Source of the DNA: Calycina herbarum
Lineage: Eukaryota; Ascomycota; Leotiomycetes; Helotiales; Pezizellaceae
NCBI GenBank assembly: GCA_001414485.1
Contig: LLEY01000237.1
Coordinates: 1 to 64,000, forward strand
DNA: 64,000 nucleotides
Direction: 5' to 3'
In this document: positions 23,607 through 35,391 of the stretch, piece by piece
Layout: each line of letters begins with the position of its first letter
How positions within the stretch are numbered: the first letter of the stretch is position 1
Made by a program: the position numbers and the translations under genes
The notes under the pieces: generated by a model
Database searches by the model: none
Told to the model about the DNA's origin: nothing
What the model saw: the letters and a program-made list of their open reading frames with translations, nothing else

Positions 23607-25239
23607 ATGTCACAATTATTAAGTCATCTTCAAGCCGAAGAATTGTACGTTCTCAGCGCCCGGGGAAGGGGAAGCGGAAGGGGCTTAACGGTGAGATAAA
23701 GGCTGATCAAGAAATAGACATAAATCCATCATATCATACTTCTCCTCTCAGAACCAGCACGATATAGCGGCTGCGATAAGAGACAGCCTGAATTTGAGAG
23801 ACGACGTCTTCACGCCGGAAAAGGCAAAAAGGTATGAAGGCTTGCTCGAGAGAAAGTGGACTGGTATCAGCCGATTATTGAGGAAGGTCGGTTGGGAATT
23901 TGTTTCCGCAAGCTTTTACAAATCCCATTATCATCCAAAACTTATGGAAAGCTCTGTTTCTGACTTGTGATAGAACTTGGATCTCGAAGCTCGAAATTCA
24001 GCGCTTGAATTGGAGCTCAAAAACGCGACACCGTCCGCTCGCCAGAATCAAGATCCAGTTTCCTGGTTGCCAAAATCGCCAGCACGATATACTCTGGCGT
24101 CACATCAGAAAGAAGTAAGATGCATCGCATTTCATCCAGTCTTCTCATCCCTGGCCTCTGGCTCAGAAGACTGCACAATCAAAATCTGGGACTGGGAACT
24201 TGGAGAGCTGGAAAGAACCATCAAAAGTCACACGAAAACCGTAACTGATCTCGATTTCGGCGGTCCTGGAGGCAACACAATTCTGGCATCATGCAGCTCT
24301 GATTTAACTATCAAACTTTGGGATCCAGCGAATGAATACAAGAATATCCGAACATTGCATGGTCATGACCATAGTGTTGCAGCTGTTCGATTTATCCCAT
24401 CGGGGAATCAACAATCGTCGAGTAACTTGCTGGCCAGTGCAAGTCGAGACTCATCGATCCGGATTTGGGATGTAAATTCGGGGTATTGTGTGACTACGAT
24501 AAATGGTACTGCGTGGATAAAAGACATTTGCCCATCTTCCGATGGCCGATTTCTCCTCTCTACTGGAGGCGACAAAACTTGTCGACTTTGGGATATCTCT
24601 ACCTCCAAACCGGAATGTAAGCTTACAATGATCGGTCACGAGAATTACAACGTATGTAAAATTGTTCCTCAAGTACTGCGATTCAGTTCTGGGAAGGGAT
24701 TGACCCCCACACCAAGAAAGACCCTATCCAAGTCTTGAAATCAGCTTCCAACTTCTATCTTGAAAATCACTAACTCTCCATTACAGGAATGCTGTGCCAT
24801 AGCGCCTCCAACATCATACAAATATCTCGCTCCATTAGCCGGACTAAAAAAAGCACCACCTCCAACCAGCACCGCAGAGTTCATGGCCACCGGCTCTCGA
24901 GATAAGCAAATAAGGCTCTGGGACGCTCGCGGGATTTGTGTCAAAGTTCTGATTGGGCACGACAACTGGGTAAATGATCTCGTATTCCATCCAGGTGGAA
25001 GATATCTTCTTTCCGTGTCGGATGATAAGACGATGAGATGTTGGGATTTGAGTCAAGAAGGGAAATGTGTTAAAGTCCTTACGGACCATGGCCATTTTAT
25101 TACTTCTTTGAAATGGGCTCCAAGTGTTGCAAGTGGAGCTCAGAGTCATGAGTTGTCAAAGGAAGGCGGTGAGAAGCACATACGCTGTGTTATTGCGACG
25201 GGTAATGTTAATATGAAGGTGAAGATTTTCTCGCCTTGA
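23607..25239 (+). CDS. PAC1: PAC1/LIS1 (nudF)-like WD40 protein, divergent paralog
   Basis: A LisH-like start [13 protein letters not shown] and a coiled-coil segment [18 protein letters not shown] precede seven WD40 repeats, e.g. [56 protein letters not shown]. In this family the protein binds dynein and NDEL1 and is needed for nuclear migration. The model 23607-23648, 23752-23886, 23974-24651, 24787-25239 gives 435 aa. The last two junctions are solid; intron 1 needs a weak GTTCTC donor because the better GTACGT donor at 23645 gives the wrong phase. The repeat sequence diverges from typical fungal PAC1 (a WD repeat reads [13 protein letters not shown]), suggesting a second, faster-evolving copy. 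Family is certain; first exon and intactness are not. Confidence 0.85.
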
Positions 25240-26443
25240 ATTGGGATAGAGTCTCGTAATTTTGTTTTTGCTTGTGCTTGACTGAATGCATCATGTTTGA
25301 TTTTTGCAATATTTTTGAGTTCTTGGGCTGTCAGAAATACGAGTACGCCATTGAGGTTCAACTCACATGGATGCGATATTTGACAGAAACTATATCACCC
25401 CCTCCCCTTTCCTTTGCCCAAGTCACTGCAAGTGCAGCTAAGCGAAAATGGGGTTGTATACTTTGTATCAACGTGGTTCCTTTCCTTGACAAAAGTTCTA
25501 CGGCGTCATACAAGGAAGCAATGTCATAGCATCTTCCGCAAATACTTCAGCAAGAAAGTCTGTTGTAGGGTACTTCCTGGCTACACTTCTCTAAACTTTA
25601 TCTTACGACAAACGATGCTTGGCGAGAATCTGCCTCACCAAAGTCGGTGTTTCATTACGGAATTGTGGCTCGGCCCCCTCTCGCGGCACTCAGTACATAC
25701 CTGCCCTTGTACATGTCCGAGACTCCTTTTTCGAGAACTTCATTTTTCCCCCATGTTTGGAATTCGAAATTTAAGGAGGATATCAAATTCAGTGTATCTC
25801 CTGTATTCAGACAAAATACTCTCAACCTGGTTTGAACTAGTAAAAGTGGCACTTCCCATAAATGAGGAAATCTAAAAAAGCCAAGTGGACTTTCATTGAA
25901 CTCAAATTTACCGACAATTCCGGCAATTTTTAAAAGGCTACACAAGAAATTTCGTGGCAAGAGTACTTGTCCGAGTGAATTCTGGCCTGAATTTAGAGTT
26001 GGGAAGGCTGTGTTTACCGGTAGCTGGCAGCTTGAGGTGTTTGATATCTCTTGGCGTCATCTGAACAGGCTGCTAGCTTGTCAAGAACTATGTCAGAAAG
26101 CGCGTTCCTCAGAAGACAATTTCCACTTTGGTTCTCGAAAGTAAGCTCAACCTGGAAATTACGAACTTTCAACCTTTGCTTGGGGATGGGTTCCTTGATG
26201 CGTCCATTTCTTGGGAATTCGCTGGCCTTGGGGAACTGGGGTAACTTATAATTCGCGGCCGCAATGTGTGAAGAAGTACAAATACAACTTCTCCCCCTCA
26301 CCTTTCTTTCCTCTCCACCCGCAGACTACCAGTTGCATTCGTTCTTTCCAAACAGATCCCTCGAATCCAGCCATTCATTCTTTTAATTCGTCTACACACA
26401 TTCGCTACCTACAAACCTAACTTCAAACCCCACAACCATCATC
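25240..26443. other. Intergenic, no feature recognised
   Basis: About 1.2 kb with only short ORFs that resemble nothing known. The last 150 bases are pyrimidine-rich (CTCCCCCTCACC), typical of a fungal core promoter, and lead to the LysM gene. Confidence 0.5.
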
Positions 26444-26893
26444 ATGCAATTCTTCAAGCTCGCCGCTGCTTTCCTCCCCCTCGTCTCCGCCTTAATCAAT
26501 CCAACTCTCAACGCCGACTACCTCTCCCGCCGCGCAAACACCACCGACCCCTGTGCTATCGTCGGAGAGCACGTCGTCGTTTCCGGAGACACCCTCACGA
26601 CCATGAATATCACCGATGTGAACTTCATCTCCATCGGCCAGGTGATCCTCATTCCCGACGAGGCATGTAACGATGTCGCTCCTCCAACTGGAGAGACTCC
26701 AGCTACGACTGCAACTTGTGCTCCGGTTGGGACGGCTGCGACCTATACCATGATTGCTGGCGATACTTTGACTATTATCGCTGCGCATTATAGTATTACT
26801 CTTGATGCTCTTGTTGCTGCCAATACTCAGATTGCGAATATTGATGTTATTGAGGTTGGGGATGTTATCAATATTCCTGTTTGTACTTCTTAG
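26444..26893 (+). CDS. Small secreted LysM-domain protein
   Basis: A single-exon ORF of 149 aa beginning with a clear signal peptide (MQFFKLAAAFLPLVSALI). Residues about 100-147 form a standard LysM (YTMIAGDTLTIIAAHYSITL to GDVINIPVC). Residues 43-71 are a second LysM that starts and ends correctly (VVVSGDTLTTM..., GQVILIP) but lacks about 16 residues in its middle. Four cysteines (37, 75, 92, 147) suggest disulfides. LysM proteins bind chitin or N-acetylglucosamine polymers; in plant-associated fungi, similar ones act as chitin-shielding effectors, but nothing here proves that. The ATG follows CATCATC in a fair context. Confidence 0.88.
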   Translation: MQFFKLAAAFLPLVSALINPTLNADYLSRRANTTDPCAIVGEHVVVSGDTLTTMNITDVNFISIGQVILIPDEACNDVAPPTGETPATTATCAPVGTAATYTMIAGDTLTIIAAHYSITLDALVAANTQIANIDVIEVGDVINIPVCTS

Positions 26894-27924
26894 GTTGGGG
26901 TTTTTGGGACTGAGGGGGAGAGGGAAATACTGGGAGCTGACGATATGATGCTTTTGACATTTGTAGAGTTAGTTGGGATATGGAAATTCAATAACATTAT
27001 TCCCAAACCAATATGAGAGGTCAGATTTAGTCTGAACTAACTTTGGAACATCTAGAATGCATGAAAGTGGAGAGAATGCTAACACTGGGGAAATTCTCGC
27101 AAGGAGAGTTGAGAGGCCACGATAGGAAACAGTAATTTACTCTTCTTGATCTATCCAGAACAAGATTGGACAATTGAAATCATTGTTCTAATGCTAGGTT
27201 TCTGGGTAAATTGTTTGAATGACCCTGGAAAGTTGGAACAACAATGAGACTGAGGGCAAGTAAAAACTTTAAGTAACTACCGCGGCGTTTCTTTTGTTGT
27301 ACCCCAATAAATTCTAATTCTCCGTTGTAGTCATTGGGAAGTTTGTTTGACTCCTATTTGCTAAGCGAGTGTCATAGCAACATTACTCCTTGCTCTCCCT
27401 TTAGTAATTAGTAAACTATCTATTGAAATTCTCCTCTTCTCTTTGAAATCATTAATGCAAACGCTCTCACTAGATTTACCTAGAAACCTTGAGACTTCAC
27501 TCTTGCAATAAAGTCGTTAGAGTGAAGGTTTTCAATATAATCTCGCATAAATTTTAATACAGGTTAACATAGCTTTGATTTATGAGACAAAAGAATGCTT
27601 TTCAGCCTATTTTGGGAAGATAGTATTCATTGTTCACTCTTGTTGTTGCCCCTTTATCATTCTCCGTGAATAATTGAGTTGTTCGGATCTTTGTAGTTTG
27701 CGGGCCGAAAATCGGATGTACTGTGACGCATAGTAAACAAGTGAAATCGCAGCCTTGCCTCTCCACTTCATCCTTCGTAACAGAACAGCTTCCAAGTAGA
27801 GCGCTCCCTTACAGCCAGACATCGGCCCTTCAAAGGCGCCTGCTATGTTTCGCGATCTCAACAATCCCCGGCGTATTGACCCTCTTCCAAAGAATTAAAC
27901 TGACTTGAACATCTTGATACACAG
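26894..27924. other. Intergenic, no feature recognised
   Basis: About 1 kb of moderately AT-rich sequence. The unresolved 5' end of the ankyrin-like gene should lie in its last 100-200 bases (an ATG occurs at 27845 but does not splice in phase). Confidence 0.4.
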
Positions 27925-30709
27925 TCACGGCGCGATTTCTCACAACCCCAAGCCTCCCCTTACTCGCCCAATCCAACCTCCGTCATACATCGGTCCACAC
28001 GACGAGAGAAGAGCAGACGCTGTACTTGCGCAATTGAAACACGAGGTGGAAGAATTCAGAGGTCCTCAGCGAGGACTTAAAAAGATCTTCGCCAGATCAT
28101 CCAAACCAACGCCTATATACGAAGACTTGTATACAGCACTATTGCGAGTAATCCAGGAACAGGAATTCCCTGGAACTTTGGAAGTTCTTCTTCAACGGTT
28201 CAAAGCAGTAGACGGAGATATAAATGTTGCAAAACGACCAAGTTCAGGCATCTTGGGCAACGGCTCGCAAATTCGGAGAGGCGAACTCATCCTAACTGCA
28301 GTTAGAACCGGTAATCAAAGCTTTGTGGAGTTATTGGCACCTCTGGCCGATCAAGAGAGTCTAGACGAAAGCTTAGACTTTGCTCTGTTCCTGAGGGCTT
28401 TAGGTATTATCACAATCCTATTGCAATATGGTAAGTTGTCCCGAGACATACTGTGCTACTACATATAAGAACCCGGAAGGCCGTCAGAATGAATCCACGA
28501 CCTAGGCCACATTTAGTAACCTCCAGACTCTTACCTTCAGAGCTCGCTTCTAACACCTTCTCCAGGAGCCAATTTAGCCCCTTATCAACCTAAATTCTGT
28601 CAGGTTGCTGAGAGCGGCGATATTGATGTGCTCGAGCTCCTGTTACGTGCCCCAAGAAGCTTTACGAAAGCCTGCATCACTTCGAACTTATTACCCGCTG
28701 TAGAGAGTAACAACCTCCCAGTTACAGTACGACTTCTAGGCGCGGGAGCGCATACAAACTACAATCATGCAATAGCTTTCAAAAGAGCCGTCGAGCGGGG
28801 TAATGTTGGTATCGTGGCTGCCATGCTAATGGCAAAAAATCCCCCTTTAGGAACCGTCATTGACGCTTTGATTGGAAGAATCCACGATCAGCAGGGAACA
28901 ATATTCAATGACAATATTGAAATGATTGAAGCATTGTTGTGTGGTGAGCCTGAAGGATACGTCACAAGTCATTGCCTCCAAAAGGCTGTTTACTCGAGAG
29001 ATGCCGCTATGATACGCCTGCTGATGTCCCATAATGCTGACCCTCACTACAAACGAGGTTGCGCTTTCAAATACGCATGTCTACAAAATTACGCTGATCT
29101 AATTCGAATCATCCTCGAATACCAGACTATAAAACCGGAACTTTCATCAGAGCTCATGGGTCACATTAGAGAGGAGATGTCTCCGGCAGATCGAGTTTTA
29201 GTAGTCACCGAATTATTGAAGCATGGAGCTTCTGGCGTAGTGTGCAACCAAGTCTTGTTCAAGGCTGTGGCAACACAAGACACAGAGCTCACTCGCGTCC
29301 TAGTCTCGGCCAAGGATCAAAAGGGAACCCCAGTCTGCTCTGTTGATTTCCAAGCAGGAAGATGCCTGCAAGAATCGGTCGCACAAAACAACTATGAAAT
29401 GGTCCAAATGCTTGTTCAGAAAGGCAAGCCGTCCGTATCCTCATTATTGAATGCTGTTGGCGAAATCTCTCGTAGCAGACCAACCTTGAACGACCGTCTC
29501 GCCATGCTAAATATTCTTCTTGACGCCGGAGCAGTTGGACCTGTAGTCGACTCTGCACTTCTTGAGGCACTCACATTTCGCCCCATCTCGAAAGAGTTGA
29601 TTGAGGTTCTTGTTCAGGGAGGGGCTGTGGTCACCGCAAGCACTTTGATGACAGGAATTCTCCTTGGGTCCCCGGTTATTGTAAAGGCTCTGCTGACCGG
29701 AAATGTTTCTTCTCAGAGTTTTCTAGCGGCCATTCCTCACGCAATGAACCTACGAGACCAGAAACGTTACGAGATTATGAAGGATCTTCTGTGGTCGGTA
29801 AACGAACAAAGCGAAGTTGTTACTCAAGCAGTTATCGATACCATCCGATATTTCCCTGACGATATTCCCTTTCTACAATTGCTTTGTGAAGAAGGCAAGG
29901 CCAATATCAATTTGCTACATGTAAAAGCTGTCACATTAGCTACCGATCGAACACTTGAGATCCTGGACATTGTTCTTGCAAGCAAAGGTAGCTTGCCAAC
30001 CGAGGCGACGATCGAATGTGCGTTGGCTTGTGCTCTTGATCTCTCACTGAATGATCCATCTAGGTACGAAAAGGTCAAGAGGCTTCTTTCAGGAGTGAAA
30101 CCCCAGTATGCTCTCGATTCTGCACTAATCAAAGAAGCAACCTACGCATTTTCGCTGGAGGAGCATAGTCTTGACGTCCTTCGGCTCTTGCTCGAGGCAG
30201 GTGCTGATGTCAACTCAGAGAATGGTGGGGCGATGCTTCGGGCAGTTTCGTGCCCCTCTGTGATTGATATTCTTCTCTCTTTGGGGAGGCCCAATTGGGA
30301 AACACTATCCTCGGTGTTTGGTCAAGCGATCAAGCTACAGGATCCGATGCGATATGAGCTCTGCGAAAAGCTTCTGAAGTCTGAAGCTGGATTGCCGTAC
30401 ACTTATGAGAATGACTTTGGAGAGAGAGCATTTTGCGCTGCTGTAGAACAAACGTACCTCGATGGTATTGAGTTGCTTCTCGCTGCTAGGCCATCTGCAT
30501 TGGCAATTTCACGTGCGTTTTTAGAAGCCATGAAGTTGGTAGTCCCAAAGAAACGATGTGCGGTGGTCAAGAAACTTCTCCAAGCAGAGATTCCGATCGA
30601 CGAAGAAGTTTCAAAAACCCTTCGGGATGCTTACAAAGAAACACCAGTAGATCGCGAATTCATCAAGCTGCTACTAACTCATAATATTGCTTCGACAACG
30701 GCCAAGTAA
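27925..30709 (+). CDS. Ankyrin-like repeat protein, 5' end unresolved
   Basis: Coding frame 27925-28430 joins 28566-30709 through a clean GTAAGT..CCAG intron that restores ILLQYGANL. The predicted product of about 880 aa consists of repeated helical units ending in LLL.AGA/LLSHNADP-like turns (e.g. LLMSHNADP, LLEAGADVNSENGGAMLRAV). These are characteristic of ankyrin repeats, though spaced irregularly (about 33-70 residues). No enzymatic domain is visible. The first codon is uncertain: the frame opens at a TTG, and an acceptor CACAG at 27920-27924 suggests an upstream exon. The only nearby ATG (27845) fails the phase test. Partner and role are unknown. Confidence 0.82.
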
Positions 30710-31958
30710 TGACACAGATAGGGGAAATTCTGGGGAAGTTGAACACAAAGTCGTATGAAGCGTTGCCTCCGCTATGATAATGCTCAAGCAACGGTGGTTT
30801 CAAGAAATTGGGTTGCTTAGTTCGTCTGGATTTCTTCATTGTAAATAATCTAAAAATATAATACTTATCGTTGATACTAGAAATTATTCTTTATCTAGTG
30901 CCTCACTCTGCCTGTGATAGATAATTATTATTCCAAATCTCAGTTAATTCAAGGTAATTACTCTAAATATCTAGGATAATTGAGAATATTAACTTAGTTG
31001 ATATAGAAAAATAATTTTTATATTGATTATCGTAACTATTAAGTACTTTGGATTATTTAAAAACAAATATATTTACTTTATTATCTTTTTCTAATTTACT
31101 AGAATAATAGAGTCAAAGAAAGATAGCTTTGATATAACTAAGAAAATAATTTATTAAACTTATTTTAGTAACTATATTTACTTTATTATCTATTTCTAAC
31201 CTACTAGGATAATAAAGCTAAATAAAGATACCTTTAGAATAACTAATAGATAATTCATAGAATTACCCTAGTGAATGTTTCTATTTTATTATTTTTCTCT
31301 AACTAGCTAGGATAATTAAAATAAACAAATGTAAGGTTCAGAATAACCGAAGTAATTTCAAATGAAATATCTCGCAAATAAATTCATTTTATTCAGATGT
31401 TCTAAAAGATTACAAGAATAAAATTAAACAAACTTAGCTTAAAGTTTTCTTCCGTTGCTAAAAACCCACTATACTAGGATTAATTTCGTCTGAATTCCTG
31501 TGTGAGAAGTGGTTGATTTAAGGTTATTATTTTATATTACCTTACCGCTACCGCAGATATAGCAATGCAGCATTTCGAGATTTGCGTACAGGTGCTACAT
31601 AATGTCGATCTTCACCAAACTCTTTCACTTGTACCCCGTATCATTTCCACCAAACGACAGATAGCTTGTATTACGGAAAATTGCTTAATCGCAAGGATGT
31701 TTTCCCCGCACTTGGTTGACATGGGTCAACTCCAGCTTCCACCATTCACAGAATTTCTAATTTGCTTCCCCTCCCCGGTTTCCACTTGTATCAAACCAGG
31801 TTGTTATGCAAGGTGACGATTTTCTTGCCACTAAGATTCGCTTTAGCTAGGATTAATTCACAGCGGCACATGGCCACGGTATTCATGTTGTGTCATTTAA
31901 GAAGACTTAATTAATTTCTGCAGAAACCCGCGTCCGAATCATACAATTTCCAGAAATC
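30710..31958. other. AT-rich intergenic region containing tandem repeats
   Basis: Holds the tandem array described separately, then about 600 bp with no gene. The end is the MFS transporter promoter. Confidence 0.6.
30940..31375. repeat. Degenerate AT-rich tandem repeat, about 105-bp unit, four copies
   Basis: The word CTAGGATAAT or a one-base variant recurs at 30971, 31099, 31204 and 31307. Each is preceded about 30 bases earlier by a TTTACTTTATTATC-like word in the later copies. Copies share maybe 70% of positions. Stand-alone, with no coding frame. Confidence 0.7.
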
Positions 31959-33921
31959 ATGGACCAAAATCTAGATCAAAAGGTATGCATAGGGCACATT
32001 TTACATGGGCTTCGCTAATTTCTTTTCCTCCAGGCGTTGCAGGAGCTGGAAAAAGTTCTGCAAACTGAAATCTATCCTGGGACGGAGATCATGAAAGATG
32101 TTGGGACACATCACTTCGTCAAGACTTCGGCTGGAGACCACAGCGTTCTGGTCCCACAACCAAGCGATGATAAACATGATCCTTTGGTGAGAGAACAGCA
32201 TATCTATCTGGGACTGTACAGTGCTGACTATTTAGAACTGGAGTTTGAAATGGAAGGCATTTTGTATCTTCTGCTCGACGATGATTACTTTCTCACAGGG
32301 ACTCGGCCCATTATCGATCGTTAGTTTTACCGCTACAGAGAAGTCTGGGCCTGTTGGAATTTGCTAATCGAGTTCAGGCTCCAATGTTCGACCCATATAT
32401 CGAAAAGTTTGATTCGGATCTTGAGGGCGTGGTTGCTTTCACCGGCGTCGCGATTCTGGTTCTTGGATTCTCAAACTTCATCTGGGTGCCTGTACAAACA
32501 TGTTTTGGGCGCCGGCCAGTGTTGATTTTTTCGTCCTTGATTTGTTTTGGGAGCAGTATTTGGAGAGCGAATGCGAAATCATACGGTAGCTTCATGGGAG
32601 CATGCGTGTAAGTGTTATACGATAAGCTTGGAATTAAAAACACTGATTGGATGCAGACTCAATGGACTAGGTGCCGGACCAGCTGAAACTGCCCAGCCAA
32701 CAATCATTGCAGACGTGATATTCCTCCACGACAGAGGAAAGTATCAGGCGCTTTATTTTGCTTCTTACTTTGGTTCGCTTACAGTAAGTTGTTCACATCG
32801 CCTCGAGTGGAGGCACTGACGTTCCCAGCTCGGACCCATGATTGCAGGACCAATGGCTCAAAACTATGGCCCGGAAAGCTTTTGGTGGTTCAACACAGCT
32901 CTCACAGGCTTTACGATTGTTTGCTGCATTTTCCTCTTCCCAGAGACAAGGTATACGCGTATTGCTCCAAGCAACGATAGCATCCAATCAAAGTCAACCC
33001 CCCTAAAAGGTGAATCAACCGAAGTCCAAGAATCCGAAGATCAAAGCACCACGCCCATACCCATCAAAAAAGAACTCAGTGGAACAGCCAGCGTTGAAAT
33101 CACCCAAGACCCATGGCTCGGCCAAGGAACTCCATCCAAGCAACAATGGAAACTCATCCAACCATACCACGGCAACATCCTCCTAGAAATCTGGCTCCCA
33201 TGGAGACTATGGAGTTTCCCAATCGTTCAATTCGCAGCCTTCGTCGTCTCTTGGTCCGCTTCTGCTTTCCTAGTAGTCAATCTCACCCAATCTCAAGCTT
33301 TTGCGGCTCCTCCATATAATTTTGGATCCAGCATGATTGGCTTGTTTAATTTAGCCACATTTATTGGGACTTTGATTGGACTCTTTACTGCTGGTCCTTT
33401 GAGCGATGCTATTGCGGCACGATTGACGAAGCGGAGAGATGGGATTAGAGAGCCGGAAATGAGACTTTTGGCTATGATTCCTTATGTGTTGCTTATGATT
33501 GTTGGAGATGTCATAGTGGCAGTCGGTTACCAAAAGGCGTGGGATTGGAAAGTAAGTTTGCCAGAACTTCTCCTCGCTTAAATGAAGTTTTCTAACTGTC
33601 TTGTAGGTAATCGTCATCATAGGCTACACATGCATCGGCATTCAAGTCGCTGCCCTCCCAGCAATCTCCTCTACATATGCCATAGATTCCTATAAGCCCG
33701 TGACAGGGGCTATCTTTGTCATGATAACTGTCAATAAGAATGTCTGGGGATATGGAGTAAGCAAATTCTTGACACCATGGATTGTGAAAGACGGATTCAT
33801 ACCACCGATTCTCACGAATATGGCTTTGACATTTTTCTTCTGTGGAATGGGTTTGTTGTTTTGGTTCGTGGGGAAAACGTTTAGAGGATGGACTAGGGAG
33901 AGTAAGGTTCATAGTATGTAA
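31959..33921 (+). CDS. MFS transporter, DHA1-like (polyamine/cation HOL-type group)
   Basis: Seven exons, 31959-31982, 32034-32186, 32236-32319, 32378-32607, 32657-32783, 32829-33551 and 33607-33921, join in frame to 551 aa. Every intron is GT..AG and 45-58 bp long. The N-terminus has the VLVPQPSDD.HDPLNWS signature of fungal DHA1 drug/polyamine transporters. About 12 hydrophobic segments follow, with a CFGRRPVLIFSS loop (motif A-like) and a long charged central loop (about 230-300), ending KTFRGWTRESKVHSM. The substrate cannot be read from sequence; export of toxicants or uptake of cations/polyamines are the family options. Confidence 0.92.
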
Positions 33922-34280
33922 GGTGAGGTTGGGAAAGATTTTCTGCACTGGATAGTAACGGTAAGTGTAGATGTGAAGTATTTGCTAAGAGCTAAGGAGA
34001 ATCACAGTCCATGTTTCATCTGTAGTCCACAAGGATCATGTTGATCGTAGCGCTGTTGCAGCAAAAGTTCCAACTACTAACAAGCCAGACTTATTTTCTC
34101 TCTTAATAACAAGTCAAACTTGGAGAAGCATGTCTAAGATCGTGATTAAAAACAAAAGACTGATAGACATAAGCTCGGGGAAAAGGGAGACGGGTAGAAC
34201 ATGACGTATGCTATCAATTTATGACTACTTTGACTCGAAGAATTTTGCCAAAAATTTTGCCCACTTCGCAATGCCAAAAT

Positions 34281-34780
34281 AATTTCACGAGTGAGCTACT
34301 AAACAACGAGTAAGCCATACAAAATCTTGGGGGCCAAAACGAGTGTTGCGAGTAAGCTATTAATGATCGAGTAAGCCGGAAAAATATCCGGGGGTTATAT
34401 CTAATTATTCCTCACAAGCTCGATACTATTCGTAGGTTACCTGTGAATAGCCTACTTCCGCTGTATCGGTTGGTAACCTACAAACAGCACTGATTTCAAT
34501 TCGTAGGTCACTACTCATAGCCTCTGTTTTCTTCGCTTGGAACAGAAGTGATAGTTGTACAATCTTTCTATGAATAATCTTCTCTAGCTGGGATGTTTTC
34601 TTTTCTATCAACCTGAGGTCAGTGAAGTTTGGTATTGAAGGGATATTCTTCTATTGGTAGGTAACCTACTAGAAGCACTGGCTGCAATTGTTAGGTCACC
34701 TACCGATAATCTCGGAGTTCTTCGCTTGAATTTTATGGGATATTTATAATAAAAAGTACTAATTCTCTATCGGAGATAAT
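34281..34780. repeat. Dispersed repeat copy 1 (GAGTAAGC / GTAGGTNACCTAC words)
   Basis: First, a cluster of CGAGTAAGCC/GAGTAAGCTA words interrupted by CTTGGGGGCC. Then repeated GGTAACCTAC..AGCACTG and CAATTNGTAGGTCAC words in alternating orientation. A related array with the same order lies at 50050-50400. Confidence 0.65.
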
Positions 34781-35055
34781 CACTTCTATATCAAATGTGA
34801 GTCGAGAAGCTTGCCCTATCGTTCCTCGTCGAGAACTGTGCCATTGGATTCCTAATTTATTCCAGACTTCTAAGCCTTCTTTGACTGCTCGACAGAGAGT
34901 ACTTGCTCATTCACTTCAGAATTCTCCTTCCAACCCAATTCACCAAATTAAATACTTTCAATATTAGCCGCCTGATTGGATGAAATATACCAGGCCCCAT
35001 TTATACACCCCCACACAAACCATTATGTAGACTCAAATTAGGAAAAGGGAGTATC

Positions 35056-35142
35056 GTTGGTACTGTGGTATAACCCGCCGACGAGTTGGTACTGTGGTAT
35101 GATCCGCCGAGGAAACTTGGTACTGTAGTGTAACCCGCCGAC
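35056..35142. repeat. Tandem repeat, 29-bp unit, three copies
   Basis: Units of the form TTGGTACTGTGGTATAACCC plus GCCGACGAG recur three times with a few substitutions. Confidence 0.85.
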
Positions 35143-35391
35143 TGAAGGAACGGGAGTGTTCAGTCTTTCTTTTGGTTCTTTTTTTGTCGGCTGCTTCTTG
35201 AATATTTTATGTGAGACATAGCAATCGATTTTGCACAGCCTACTATAACATTTCACCGAAGAGCGGAGAATTCTAAGATTCTTTCTAACCTCTGTTTCTA
35301 ACCTCTTCCTTTTTCTCTTCCCATCATTAAACAACCAAACTCCCCTCCATCCAACGCAATCCCAACCCCGCAACCTCACAAAATCACAGCC

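Larger units (their letters stand above)
33922..35391. other. Intergenic with dispersed and tandem repeats
   Basis: Contains one copy of a dispersed repeat (34281-34780) and a three-copy 29-bp repeat (35056-35142), described separately. No gene is supported. Confidence 0.6.
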
